Notes: generated by a model from the sequence alone, not told the origin. DNA of 64,000 nt from Candidatus Parachristensenella avicola (GCA_904420205.1 CAJFUN010000043.1:1-64000), one strand, 5' to 3'. Counted from the stretch's first letter, positions 33,453 through 42,370 are shown. Made by a program: numbers and translations.

Positions 33453-34667
33453 ATGGAAGGAAAAAGTAGAACTGCCGGGCTTATCCCCTTTTCCGTCTGC
33501 TTTTCTGTGGGTGCGGTGCTCTTTAGCTCCCATGCAGGCGGCGGATTTGCTTCTGGCAACCAGGCCTATCAGAACTTCGTGACGACAGGGTGGCTGGCGC
33601 CCTTTTCGGCGCTTCTAGCCATGCTGCTGTTTATCCTGACCATTCGCGAAGCTATGCTGATGTACAACACCCGCGGGCTGAACAGCTATAAGCAGCTTTT
33701 CGAGACGCTGTATCATCCGCTGGATAAGTTGGAATGGCTTTTTGAATTATTTTTCTACATTATGGTGCTGATGGCTGTGGGTGCGGCGATTGCTACCGCT
33801 GCTTCAACGCTGACCTCACTTTTGGGGCTGAATTATGAATTGGGCATCGTGGTCGTGGGCGCCGTCGTTTTGGTGCTGACCATCTTTGGCGCCGGGCTTG
33901 TCCGGAAGGCATCTACGGTGATGGGCCTCGGGATCCTGGCCTGCGCCATCACCATTTTCTGCATCGGCATCGTGAAGGCGCCGGATCTGATGGGCGTTTT
34001 CCGTACCAGCTTTCAGGGCGAAGGCCTCAGCCGTCTGCCCCAGGCGCTGCTGAATGCCTTTACCTATGCGGGGTTTCAGTGCGTGGTGATCCCGACGATG
34101 ATCGTCTGCGGCAAGCCCCTGCTGAATAAGCGGGCCTGCTCCCAATCCATGTGGATTTCCTTTGGACTCAATGCAGTATCGCTGGTGCTTTCGGTGCTGA
34201 TGCTGATGGGGTGGGCCAGCTTTTTTACGCAGCAGGAAAACGGCACCACCATTCCTACCCTGACCGTGTGTCAGGCGGGCATGGGGATGGACTGGCTGAC
34301 CGTGGTATATTCCGCCTGCTTGCTGCTTTGCCTTATTTCCACCGGCGTTACAACGGTGTTTGGCTTTGTGGCGCGCTTTGAGAAGCTGAGGGTTCTTCGC
34401 CGGGTGAAAAGCGGGCCGGTGCGAAGCGCCATCGTTTCCGCTTTTATTATCATTCTGGCGATGACGGTTTCCCTGATGGGACTGACCAATATTATTAAGT
34501 ATGGATATGGATATTGCGGTTATTTGGCAATCGCCATTGTTATCGTGCCCTTCCTGACGGTGGGCGTCGTGAAAAATCGCCGTTTTTTGAGGGAACACCC
34601 AGAATATCGAGGTGTTTCGGGCCTCAAGGCGCGTCGTATGGCCGCTGTATCGCAAAAGGAGGTATGA
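33453..34667 (+). CDS. YkvI-family membrane transporter
   Basis: 404 residues, about ten to eleven membrane helices. The N-terminal FSVGAVLFSSHAGGGFASGNQ is typical of YkvI-type proteins in the APC/BCCT-like amino-acid transporter group, and the later TYAGFQCVVIPTMIVCGKPL is also characteristic. Controlled by the T-box, so it should move an amino acid or related compound whose shortage is sensed by uncharged tRNA. Start 33453 has AAAGGAG; the longer upstream frame runs into the T-box. Four bases before the next gene, so one operon. Confidence 0.85.
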   Translation: MEGKSRTAGLIPFSVCFSVGAVLFSSHAGGGFASGNQAYQNFVTTGWLAPFSALLAMLLFILTIREAMLMYNTRGLNSYKQLFETLYHPLDKLEWLFELFFYIMVLMAVGAAIATAASTLTSLLGLNYELGIVVVGAVVLVLTIFGAGLVRKASTVMGLGILACAITIFCIGIVKAPDLMGVFRTSFQGEGLSRLPQALLNAFTYAGFQCVVIPTMIVCGKPLLNKRACSQSMWISFGLNAVSLVLSVLMLMGWASFFTQQENGTTIPTLTVCQAGMGMDWLTVVYSACLLLCLISTGVTTVFGFVARFEKLRVLRRVKSGPVRSAIVSAFIIILAMTVSLMGLTNIIKYGYGYCGYLAIAIVIVPFLTVGVVKNRRFLREHPEYRGVSGLKARRMAAVSQKEV

Positions 34668-34671
34668 AAGT

Positions 34672-35751
34672 ATGGATAAAACGTTAATGCCGGGCTATAC
34701 CATTGGTGCCGATGCCTATGAGGATATTCCCAATGTATGCCCCGGATACGGACGGACCGCAGTGATGATCGGCGGAAAACATGCGCTGGCCGCGGCGGAG
34801 CAGAAGATTCGTGCGGCGGTCGCCGGATCGTCCATTGAGATCACCGGTAGCTTTTGGTATGGGGGTGAAGCTTCGGTGGAAAATATGGACCGGCTCATGG
34901 AGCAGGATGCTGTGCGCCAGTCGGATATGCTCTTTGCCATAGGCGGCGGGAAGGCGATCGATACCTGCAAGGTGATTGCCCACCGCACGGGACGGCCCTT
35001 TTTCACCTTCCCGACCATCGCGTCCACCTGCGCCGCCTGTACCAGCCTAGGTATTGTCTATCATCCCGATGGATCGCTGCGGGAATACGCCTTCTCCAAG
35101 GTTCCGCCGGCACATGTGTTTATCGATACCCAAATCATCGCAGAGGCGCCGAAGCGGTATCTGTGGGCAGGTATCGGCGATACCATGGCGAAGTTCTACG
35201 AATGTACGGTATCTTCGCGTAACGATGTGCCGCGCCATTCGGATGCGATGGGGATCGCCCTAAGCGCCATGTGCGCGGCGCCGATCCTTCGCTGGGGGCA
35301 GAAGGCGCTGGAGGCCTGCGATAAGAACCTTGTGACCGATGAACTGCGCGAGGTGATCCTGGGGATTATTATCTCCACGGGCTTGGTATCCAATTTCGTA
35401 CAGGTAGACTACACGACAGGATTGGCCCATGCGGTATATAACGGCTTTACGGTGCTGCCGGAAATAGAGGCGAACCATCATCTTCATGGGGAAATTGTAT
35501 CTTATGGTATCTTGGTGCTGCTGACGGTGGATGGACAGTGGGATGAGCGCGATCGCCTTTATGCCTTTAATCGCTCGGTAGGACTGCCTACATGCCTAGC
35601 GGATCTGGATGTGACGCCCGACGAGATCGGCAAGGTGGCGGAAAAGGCGCTAAAGGGGATCGACGTGAGAGTGTATCCCTATCCGGTAACGGAGCAGATG
35701 ATTTGTGACGCGATCTTCAAGCTGGAGCAATACCACAAGGCCCACGCCTGA
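34672..35751 (+). CDS. iron-containing alcohol dehydrogenase family, glycerol-dehydrogenase-like
   Basis: 359 residues. NAD-binding GGGKAIDTCK near residue 104, substrate/metal region FPTIASTCAACTSLGIVY, then AGIGDTMAKFYEC with a metal Asp, and metal His residues in GLAHAVYNG and NHHLHGEIVSYG. These fit the GldA-like branch of group III metal alcohol dehydrogenases. The true substrate is unknown. Cotranscribed with the YkvI-like transporter under T-box control, so it may act on a product of the transported amino acid rather than on glycerol. AAAGGAGG upstream. Confidence 0.85.
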   Translation: MDKTLMPGYTIGADAYEDIPNVCPGYGRTAVMIGGKHALAAAEQKIRAAVAGSSIEITGSFWYGGEASVENMDRLMEQDAVRQSDMLFAIGGGKAIDTCKVIAHRTGRPFFTFPTIASTCAACTSLGIVYHPDGSLREYAFSKVPPAHVFIDTQIIAEAPKRYLWAGIGDTMAKFYECTVSSRNDVPRHSDAMGIALSAMCAAPILRWGQKALEACDKNLVTDELREVILGIIISTGLVSNFVQVDYTTGLAHAVYNGFTVLPEIEANHHLHGEIVSYGILVLLTVDGQWDERDRLYAFNRSVGLPTCLADLDVTPDEIGKVAEKALKGIDVRVYPYPVTEQMICDAIFKLEQYHKAHA

Positions 35752-35765
35752 CGCGATAAAAAAGG

Positions 35766-35792
35766 AAAAACGCCGCTTGCCGGCGTTTTTTT
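35766..35792 (+). terminator. terminator of the T-box operon
   Basis: 10-bp stem 35766-35775 / 35781-35790 with A5 and T7 flanks; usable by both converging operons. Confidence 0.9.
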
Positions 35793-35799
35793 ATGCCTT

Positions 35800-36744
35800 T
35801 TAGGCCGACCGGCGCTTAAGCCGCCGGATATATGCGCACTGCGCCGCGCAGGCGGCGGCCAGCGCTAGAATGGCCGCCAGATAAAAAACAGGGGGACCAG
35901 GAGCCTCGGCGTCGTCACTGGGTTCAGGAACGGCGGAAGCAACGGCAGCCTGCCGGGGCCGCAGCTGGATGGTAAGGTTATGCCGGCGCTGGCTTTTGCG
36001 GCCCAGGGGGTCTTCATAGCTGAGCGTCAGCGTACCGGAAACCGGCCCTGCGCCCTGATCGGGCAGCGATACCAGCAGGTTAGCCGCGGCTGTTTCGGCT
36101 TCGCCGGGTAAAATCGTACCCACCAGCACGGGCCCTCCGCAATCCAGGCCCGGGATATCGAAGCGGAGGACAACGTTGCGGATTTCATCCCGGCCCAGAT
36201 TCATGAGCTGCATGGAGAAGGCCAGATTATCGCCCTCGCAGGCTTGCGCGGGCAGCTGGGGCGGATCATAGGCAAGGCGAATAGGACGGTTTACCTCTAC
36301 CACAATGGGGTCGGCCTGCGTGCGGATCAGGCCGGAGTCCGTTTCATATTCCAGGATAATGGCCGCCTGAATATATCCGGAGCCAGCTTCCGGAGAACAG
36401 GACAGGGGCAGCTGCCATGTGAAGCGCTCGCCGGGCTTTAGCTGATTCACGAAGGCCGAAGCGCCTTCCGCAGGGATAAGAAGCCCCTTGGCTTCCTGAA
36501 AGCGCAGCAGGATATTGTGCGCCGGCTGGTAGGCGCTGGTGTTGACGAAGGTGACCGACAGGAAGCCGGCTTCGCCGGAAACCAGCGGGGAGGGAGCGAG
36601 GTGGACCGACTCCAAAGCCAGCCGGGGCGGTGATTGACGGCCTGCGTAGGCAGCGCCCTGCGGTGAGAAAAGCAGCATAAGGACCACAAGGCTCCCGGCC
36701 CAACGCCGTCTGAGCAGAGCGCGTACGCCATATCGGCCCGTCAT
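35800..36744 (-). CDS. membrane-anchored surface protein with CARDB/COG1361-like repeats
   Basis: 314 residues. Signal peptide (cleavage near AAYAG, residue 35), then two similar extracellular beta domains of about 110 residues each, with phrases FVNTSAYQPAHNILLRFQE and LMNLGRDEIRNVVLRFDI at equivalent places. A C-terminal membrane helix (about 288-306) and basic tail RRLKRRSA follow. The ATG overlaps the stop of the ABC ATPase gene by four bases (ATGA), so the two are translated together. COG1361-type proteins often accompany MacB-like ABC systems, but the FtsX-type permease expected with them is missing here. Function unknown; it may hand a substrate to, or couple with, a permease elsewhere. 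Confidence 0.75.
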   Translation of the reverse strand: MTGRYGVRALLRRRWAGSLVVLMLLFSPQGAAYAGRQSPPRLALESVHLAPSPLVSGEAGFLSVTFVNTSAYQPAHNILLRFQEAKGLLIPAEGASAFVNQLKPGERFTWQLPLSCSPEAGSGYIQAAIILEYETDSGLIRTQADPIVVEVNRPIRLAYDPPQLPAQACEGDNLAFSMQLMNLGRDEIRNVVLRFDIPGLDCGGPVLVGTILPGEAETAAANLLVSLPDQGAGPVSGTLTLSYEDPLGRKSQRRHNLTIQLRPRQAAVASAVPEPSDDAEAPGPPVFYLAAILALAAACAAQCAYIRRLKRRSA

Positions 36745-37439
36745 GGCTGTCCATCCCGCTGCCGGCAGGCTTCAGGCAGAAGCCGCCCATCGGACAATCG
36801 AACAATCCGGTCGGCTTGCTCGGCAATGCTTAAGTCATGGGTAACCAGCACCAGCGTAATTCCCAGCTCGGCATTCATCTGCTTGAGCAGGGCCAACACC
36901 TCGCGTCCGGAAGCGCCGTCCAGGTTGCCGGTAGGCTCGTCGGCAAAAAGGACGGCCGGCTTATTGGCCAAAGCGCGGGCAATGGCTACCCGCTGCTGCT
37001 GCCCACCGGAGAGCGCGCCGGGCAGATGGTTCAGGCGGTCGCCAATGCCTAGGACCTCAGTGAGGTAGGCAATGTGATGAAAGTCCGGCTTGGCAGCGTC
37101 CAGCATTACCGGCAGCAGCATGTTTTCATAGGCCGTTAGCTCCTGCACCAGGTTATAAGCCTGAAAGACAAAGCCAAAACGCCGGCGGCGCAGCACGGAT
37201 AACTGGTTGTCGCGATAGTCGGCCAGGTTATGCCCCTGAAAGAAGACATTGCCATGGGTGGGCCTCTCCAGCGCGCCTAGAAGATGCAGCAGCGTGGATT
37301 TTCCGGAACCGCTGGGGCCGGTGACAGCGCAAAATTCTCCCTCGGATACGGTGAAATCCACGCCGTCCAGCGCCCTGACCTGTACGCCGGATGCGCCACC
37401 GTATAGTTTGGTCAGCGCCTGGCATTCGATAAGTTGCAT
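36741..37439 (-). CDS. ABC transporter ATP-binding protein, MacB/LolD type
   Basis: 232 residues. Walker A GPSGSGKST near residue 41, Q-loop VFQAYNL, signature LSGGQQQRVAIARAL, Walker B AVLFADEPTGNLD, H-loop THD. Such ATPases drive FtsX/MacB-type permeases that export peptides or handle lipoproteins, or resist antimicrobial peptides. The start at 37439 is favoured: AAGGAGG lies 8 bases upstream, whereas the GTG at 37448 touches the site. Follows a sensor kinase on the same strand by about 76 bases. No permease follows. Confidence 0.88.
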   Translation of the reverse strand: MQLIECQALTKLYGGASGVQVRALDGVDFTVSEGEFCAVTGPSGSGKSTLLHLLGALERPTHGNVFFQGHNLADYRDNQLSVLRRRRFGFVFQAYNLVQELTAYENMLLPVMLDAAKPDFHHIAYLTEVLGIGDRLNHLPGALSGGQQQRVAIARALANKPAVLFADEPTGNLDGASGREVLALLKQMNAELGITLVLVTHDLSIAEQADRIVRLSDGRLLPEACRQRDGQP

Positions 37440-37495
37440 CGGATTCACCTCCTTATGCTGAGCATACCACGGCTGCCTTACAACCCAGTGAAGAA

Positions 37496-37519
37496 AAGCT
37501 TACGATTCCTTAAGCTTAC
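37496..37519 (-). promoter_or_regulatory. possible response-regulator direct repeat
   Basis: AAGCTTAC occurs twice, at 37496-37503 and 37512-37519 (16 bases apart), upstream of the ABC ATPase gene and partly inside the end of the kinase gene. It could be a binding site of the neighbouring OmpR-type regulator; chance is not excluded. Confidence 0.3.
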
Positions 37520-38502
37520 TCTGCGCTTTGGCGTAGCGTATCTTCTAGCTGGGGCAACAGCAGGCTGACCCGCAGGCCGCTCCCTGTGTTCTGGGCGATG
37601 ATCTCGCCGCGGTGGCTTTGGCATATGGCCTTTGCAATGGCAAGTCCCATCCCAAGCCCCTCCGAGGCGCTTCCGGGAGGGCGGTAGAAGCGGTCGAAAA
37701 GCCGAGGCAATGCCGACTCCGCTACGCCGCCGCCGTCATCTTCCACGATAATCCAGGCGTAGCGGCCATGATGGCGGCAGTCCAGGCGGATGACACCGGA
37801 GGCAGCCGTATGCTGACAGGCATTTTTCAGCACATTGGAAAGCGCTTCGCCCAGCCACTGGCCGTCGCAGCGTAGGATATACGGATCTTCCGGCAGGATA
37901 AAGCGCTTTTCGGGAAACAGTGGGGACAGCTCGCCGCAGATTCTGTCGCAGAGCGCACGGATGTCCGTGGGGGCAAAATGCATTTCATAAGTATGGGCGC
38001 GCAGCTTTTCTAGGCGCAGCAGCGATTCAATCATGGCCTCCATGCGTTCGATGACAGTAAGCTGCTTCTGACTGCGAGGATGGTTTTCTGTCTGCTGGTC
38101 AAGCTCGCAATATAGCCGCAGGGCACTAAGCGGGGTGCGCCACTGATGCGCGATGTCGGCGATGAGTCCCGCAGTCTGACGGGCCTGCCGGGCGCTGTTT
38201 TCCCGCTCCTTGGACACCAGGCGGCAGAGCTGCGCCAGGGATTGTTCCAATGCGGCTAACGAATCCTCCTCTAGCGGTACGTCATAGGCAATGCCCTGAT
38301 GCTGAAAGTCGTCAAGCCGCTTGCGTATCTGATCCAGGCGCCGCATACCGCGGCGGCGGGCAAGCAGGGCGCAAACCGCCGCCAGCGCGGCGCATAAGGC
38401 CGCTAAAAGGCAGCATGCCGCAGACAAGGCGCCGTGCAGTCGGAACAGCGCGCCCGCCAGCGCGAAAAGCCCGGATAAGGCGCTAAGATAGACGGCTGCC
38501 AT
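37516..38502 (-). CDS. sensor histidine kinase
   Basis: 328 residues. Two N-terminal membrane helices (about 4-24 and 28-48) with almost no extracellular loop, so an intramembrane sensor. HisKA domain with the phosphoacceptor His119 in AHQWRTP, an uncommon variant of H-E-x-R-T-P. HATPase domain with NVLKNACQHT, DDGGGV, FDRFYRPPG and GLGMGLAIAKAI. The short sensor part resembles BceS-type kinases that depend on an ABC transporter to detect antimicrobial peptides, fitting the adjacent ABC gene. One base separates it from the regulator gene. Confidence 0.9.
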   Translation of the reverse strand: MAAVYLSALSGLFALAGALFRLHGALSAACCLLAALCAALAAVCALLARRRGMRRLDQIRKRLDDFQHQGIAYDVPLEEDSLAALEQSLAQLCRLVSKERENSARQARQTAGLIADIAHQWRTPLSALRLYCELDQQTENHPRSQKQLTVIERMEAMIESLLRLEKLRAHTYEMHFAPTDIRALCDRICGELSPLFPEKRFILPEDPYILRCDGQWLGEALSNVLKNACQHTAASGVIRLDCRHHGRYAWIIVEDDGGGVAESALPRLFDRFYRPPGSASEGLGMGLAIAKAICQSHRGEIIAQNTGSGLRVSLLLPQLEDTLRQSAE

Positions 38503-38503
38503 G

Positions 38504-39163
38504 TTAGGGCTCCTGCCAGCGGTACCCCATGCCGCGCACCGTATGGATGCACGCTGGCCCCAACTTTTCCCTCAGGCGGCTGATGTGGACGGACAGCGTG
38601 TTGTCATCGATATATTCTCCGGCGTGATCCCAGATTTGGGTCAATAGCTGGGCGCGGGTCAGCGTGCGGCCAGGGTGGCGCGTCAGCGCCGCCAACAGCA
38701 TGTATTCGGTGGGCGTCAGCATCAGCGGATGTCCATCGCGTGTGGCGCTACAGCGGCCGTAATCGACCTGGATATGGCGTCCCCGATAAGCGGCGGGCGA
38801 GCTGCGCCGCAGCTGAGCCCGGATGCGGCTGGTCAGCTCCCTCAGGCGAAAGGGTTTGGTTACATAGTCGTCGCCGCCGGCGTCCAAACCCTGTACCACC
38901 TGTAGCTCTTCGCTGCAGGCCGTTAGGAACAGAATGCGTACTCGGTTGCCTGTTTGGCGCCATTGGCGGCACAAGTCAAGGCCGCTGCCATCGGGCAGCC
39001 GGACATCCAGGATCACGAGATCATATGCGGCGTCATCCCAGGCGGCCCGCGCCTCACCGGCCGTCGAGGCTAAGGCGACATTATATCCTTCCAGCTCCAG
39101 CACTTCCCGCAGCCCGTCCTGTAGATAGGGATCATCTTCGACCAATAGAATCCGATGCGCCAT
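38504..39163 (-). CDS. OmpR-family response regulator
   Basis: 219 residues. Receiver domain with acidic pair E9-D10-D11, phosphorylated Asp53 in VILDVRLPDGSG, Lys in TKPF; C-terminal winged helix of OmpR/PhoB type (TPTEYMLLAALTRHPGRTLTR and DDNTLSVHISRLREKLG). First gene of the kinase/ABC block on the minus strand and likely controls it. Ribosome site GAAAGG at 11 bases is modest. Confidence 0.92.
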   Translation of the reverse strand: MAHRILLVEDDPYLQDGLREVLELEGYNVALASTAGEARAAWDDAAYDLVILDVRLPDGSGLDLCRQWRQTGNRVRILFLTACSEELQVVQGLDAGGDDYVTKPFRLRELTSRIRAQLRRSSPAAYRGRHIQVDYGRCSATRDGHPLMLTPTEYMLLAALTRHPGRTLTRAQLLTQIWDHAGEYIDDNTLSVHISRLREKLGPACIHTVRGMGYRWQEP

Positions 39164-39824
39164 GGAACATCCGACCTTTCTCGATGAAGAATATATAAAT
39201 AAAAAGTATTATGAATATTGTAACACGAAAGGCCGCCGGCGAAAAGCCTGGCGGCCGAAAAATCCATGGAGAGGTTTGGACGCATGCTGCAGGGCAGGGA
39301 GGTGCGCCCCGCAGCGGGGGTAGGCGGGAGATGCGAGCAGTCCCGGCAGGCGGTCGAGCTCCAGCGGCAGCTGTGCCCCGCAGGACAGGCAGCGGTAAAG
39401 CGCCGGTGCTTGCGAACCTCGCCGGTATAAAGGGGCCTTCAAAGCGGATGCCTGAAACCGGTACAGGATGGCATGCCGTTCGCAGAAGATGCATGGTGCT
39501 GCGTCCGGCCGGTAGCTGCGCGCCCTCATACCGGTTAAAGCCGGGATAGATACACCAAGCCACAAGGCCGAGATTGCAATAAATACGCTGCAGGTGGGAG
39601 GAGAAATCAGGCGTGGGGATGCCCATGGAAAAGAACAGGGGCAGGCAGATTCCGCCCAGGGCCGGGAAAGCGCGCAGAAAGGCATAGCCAACCATGGCCA
39701 GCCTTGCGGCGCTTGCGAAATGGACACGGGCCATTCGCCGTGCACCGCCTTTACAGCGTCCGCCGATACCGGCATAAACGTACAGATGGATTTATCATAC
39801 TTAGGTTTTGTCAAGCAAGGGAAA
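39164..39824 (-). other. 650 bases without intact gene; possible decayed zinc-ribbon gene
   Basis: Minus-strand segments in two frames read like one broken protein: membrane-like text from about 39734 to 39550 in one frame, then C-x2-C motifs (CIFCERHAIL, CLSCGAQLPLEL and a further Cys) between about 39520 and 39270 in another. No ribosome site or single open frame supports a live gene. It may be a frameshifted relic of a small membrane protein with zinc ribbons. The promoter of the response-regulator gene must lie in 39164-39230, but no clear box was identified. Confidence 0.3.
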
Positions 39825-39853
39825 TTGCCATCCTGCCATAGGCGTGCTACAAT
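39825..39853 (+). promoter_or_regulatory. promoter of the ketopantoate-reductase-like gene
   Basis: TTGCCA (39825-39830), 17-base spacer, TACAAT (39848-39853) with TGC extension; 61 bases before the start. Confidence 0.72.
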
Positions 39854-39914
39854 GCGGGAAAGGGGACGGCTTGAGCTGTCCCGCCGGATGGATTCATTAC
39901 AGGAGGTGTGCGTC

Positions 39915-40847
39915 ATGCAGATAAAAACGGCGGCGCTGATCGGCCTGGGCGCGATCGGCTCCTTCATTGCTCCGCGCCTGAATGAGGCCTTGGGCCCGGG
40001 AAACTTTAAGGTAGTGGCCAAGGGGGCGCGTAAGCGCCGGCTGCAGGAAGAGGGGACGACCATCAATGGGAAGCGTTATGTTTTCGAGGTGGCCGATCCG
40101 GGGGAACCCTGCGAGCCGGCAGATCTTGTCATCGTGCTGGTCAAGCATAACGCGCTGCCCCAAGCGGTGCAGGATATTCGGCCTTTGGTGGGGCCCAATA
40201 CGATGATCGTCTCCTTTATGAACGGGATAACCAGCGAGGAGACCCTAGCGGAAGCCTACGGATGGCCTCGGGTGATCTATGGGCTTAGCCGGGTATCGGT
40301 GGTGATGGAAAACCATACAAGCCAGTATGATCCGGAAAATGGGTTCTTCCTTTTCGGCGAGGCCTGCAACCGTGGGGCGCGTTCTCCCCGCATAGCCGCG
40401 CTGGCGGAGCTTTTCGACCGGGCGGGCATCCGCTACCAGGTACCGGAGGATATGGTGCGGGCTCTATGGCTCAAATTCATGGCGAATGTCAGCGAGAACC
40501 AGACCTCGGCTGTGCTGGGTATCCCCTTTGGCGCGTGGCAGGTAAGCGATGAAGCCAACGCCCTGCGGGAAGATACCATGCGAGAGGTGATCGCCATTGC
40601 ACAGAAAAAGGGCATTGACATCGGCGAACAGGATATGCTAGATCAGCGGGCGCAGCTTCAGCGTATCCCGTATCCCAACAAGACCTCCATGCTGCAGGAT
40701 TTGGAGCATGGGCGGCCTACGGAGGTAGAAATGTTGGCCGGTACGGTAATCCGCCTGGGCCGCGAGCTTGGCGTGCCTACGCCGATTAATCAGGCGCTAT
40801 ATCACGCGATACGGGTGCTGGAAGAGAAGAACGAAGGCAAAATCTGA
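39915..40847 (+). CDS. panE: ketopantoate reductase family protein
   Basis: 310 residues. N-terminal Rossmann fold GLGAIGSFIAPRL; central VLVKHNALPQAVQDIRPLVG and FMNGITSEETL; C-terminal ApbA/PanE domain with KFMANVSENQTSAV (catalytic Lys and Asn region) and HGRPTEVEMLAGTVIRLG. The family reduces 2-dehydropantoate to pantoate with NADPH on the route to coenzyme A. Paralogues with other substrates exist, and no other pantothenate gene is near, so the exact reaction is less sure. AGGAGG before ATG 39915. Confidence 0.85.
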   Translation: MQIKTAALIGLGAIGSFIAPRLNEALGPGNFKVVAKGARKRRLQEEGTTINGKRYVFEVADPGEPCEPADLVIVLVKHNALPQAVQDIRPLVGPNTMIVSFMNGITSEETLAEAYGWPRVIYGLSRVSVVMENHTSQYDPENGFFLFGEACNRGARSPRIAALAELFDRAGIRYQVPEDMVRALWLKFMANVSENQTSAVLGIPFGAWQVSDEANALREDTMREVIAIAQKKGIDIGEQDMLDQRAQLQRIPYPNKTSMLQDLEHGRPTEVEMLAGTVIRLGRELGVPTPINQALYHAIRVLEEKNEGKI

Positions 40848-40914
40848 ACCGGACTGTCGGGGACGGCCAGCCCCCGGGGGAGCGAGCCTTCGGGCAAGCG
40901 GATGGAATAGAAAA

Positions 40915-40942
40915 ACCGGCTGGCGCGATGCGCAAAGCCGGT
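40915..40942 (-). terminator. terminator of yitT-like gene
   Basis: 7-bp stem 40915-40921 / 40936-40942; on the minus strand followed by TTTTT. Confidence 0.55.
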
Positions 40943-40966
40943 ATAAACGATAATAGGATGCCACCC

Positions 40967-41614
40967 TTATTCGGTACCGTCGGGTGAACTTTCGGCGCTT
41001 GGGACCGCTTTCCGGCCCATCACCTGGATGCGTCCGATCAAAAAGGACGAGATGGTAACCGTAATGAGGGAGAAAAAGATCCGGGTGAAGGGGATATAGG
41101 TCAGCGACAGCAAGAGCACGATCAGGTCAGTGAACAGATAAGCCCGTGAAATCGGCCATCGGGTCAGGTGGGAGATGGTGAGCGCCAGGGCGTCATCGCC
41201 GCCGCAAGCGCCCCCTGTACGCACGACAAGGCCTACGCCGACGCCCACAAAGAGCGCGCCTGCCACAGCCGCCAGCAGCGGATACTGGCCGATAGAGGGA
41301 AACAGCGGCGGATATTGCTCATAGAGCCGGTAGAAAAGGGCGAAGCTCAGACTTGCCACCACCGAATACTTGGCAAAGGAACGGCCTAAAAACTTAAACC
41401 CGATCAGGTAGCAGGTGATATCCATGACAAAGCCGCTGAAGGCCGGGGAGATGTGCAGCCAGTGCTGCAGAAACAGCGTCATGCCCAGCACGCCGCCCTC
41501 CGTAATGCTGCTTTGGCTATGGACTTGGTAGAGACCGAAGGCCAGGATCGCCGCGCCCAGGACAGCCGTCAGATAAGGGCGAAGGCTTGCGAGGCCCTTC
41601 TTAAGGGAAAGCAT
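40967..41614 (-). CDS. YitT-family membrane protein
   Basis: 215 residues, about five membrane helices. GVLGMTLFLQHWLHISPAFSGF and the glycine-rich VGVGVGLVVRTGGACGGDDALALTI are typical of the N-terminal YitT (DUF161) domain. The usual C-terminal DUF2179 domain is absent, so this is a short form. Function of the family is unknown. ATG 41614 is chosen for AAAGGAG; a longer upstream frame to 41905 lacks similarity. Confidence 0.85.
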   Translation of the reverse strand: MLSLKKGLASLRPYLTAVLGAAILAFGLYQVHSQSSITEGGVLGMTLFLQHWLHISPAFSGFVMDITCYLIGFKFLGRSFAKYSVVASLSFALFYRLYEQYPPLFPSIGQYPLLAAVAGALFVGVGVGLVVRTGGACGGDDALALTISHLTRWPISRAYLFTDLIVLLLSLTYIPFTRIFFSLITVTISSFLIGRIQVMGRKAVPSAESSPDGTE

Positions 41615-41854
41615 TATAACAACTCCTTTCTTTTCCGACTTATAGTATATCAAATCCTCTGGCGAAAGGCACCGGGCGAAATCCGCCGCTTTGCCCGGCA
41701 AAAGGCGGCGGCGGCCCGGCAAAGGCCGGCTTGGGCGGCGGTGCGCGGAACTCGTCGGCCTTCCTTGCGGGTGCGCGCGATTGCACAGAGCAGCCATGGA
41801 TAGGGCAGTAAAAAAACGGCGGCATAGATGAACAAAATAGGAGGTAATCAAGCC

Positions 41855-42304
41855 ATGTCGAAGATCGATCAGGTAAGGGCGGAAATGATGACCGCCATGA
41901 AGCAAAAAGACAAGCCGCGCAAGGACGCGCTCAGCCTGCTGCTGTCAGCGCTGAAGAATAAGGCGATCGATAAGCGGGCCGAGCTGACAGAGCAAGAGGA
42001 AAACGATATCGTGCTTCATGAGATGAAGCAGGCCAGGGAAACGTTGGAAAGCGCGCCGGCTGACCGGCAGGATATCATTGACGAGTGCAATACGCGCCTC
42101 GCGGTATACAGTGAGTTTGCGCCGCAGCAGATGGACGAAACCAAGATCAACGGTGTGCTGGATGAGGTGCTGGCCGAACTGGGCCTGGAGGCGCCCGGTA
42201 AGCAGGATAAAGGGCGCATTATGAAAGCGCTGATGCCCCGCGTGAAAGGCCGGGCGGATGGGGGGCTCGTGAACCGCCTGGTGCAGCAGCGTTTGCAGCA
42301 ATAG
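41855..42304 (+). CDS. YqeY/GatB-domain protein
   Basis: 149 residues. YqeY pattern: an N-terminal helical half (KDALSLLLSALKNKAIDKR) and a C-terminal tail KGRIMKALMPRVKGRADGGLVNRLV shared with the GatB tRNA-amidotransferase subunit. Family members may bind tRNA, but no activity is established. AGGAGG is 10 bases before ATG 41855; the in-frame ATG at 41828 lacks a site. Confidence 0.9.
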   Translation: MSKIDQVRAEMMTAMKQKDKPRKDALSLLLSALKNKAIDKRAELTEQEENDIVLHEMKQARETLESAPADRQDIIDECNTRLAVYSEFAPQQMDETKINGVLDEVLAELGLEAPGKQDKGRIMKALMPRVKGRADGGLVNRLVQQRLQQ

Positions 42305-42331
42305 GGCTGCCCCGGTAAAAGGCTGTATGAG

Positions 42332-42370
42332 AAACGAGCGCCCGCTTTATCGCAATGCGGGCGCTCGTTT
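42332..42370 (+). terminator. terminator after YqeY-like gene
   Basis: 14-bp stem 42332-42345 / 42357-42370; only a short T tract follows. Confidence 0.65.

Noticed and set aside
39209-40066. 285-codon minus-strand frame overlapping the start of panE
   Set aside because: It runs antisense through panE's promoter and start; only the part below 39740 looks protein-like and that is treated as a possible relic.
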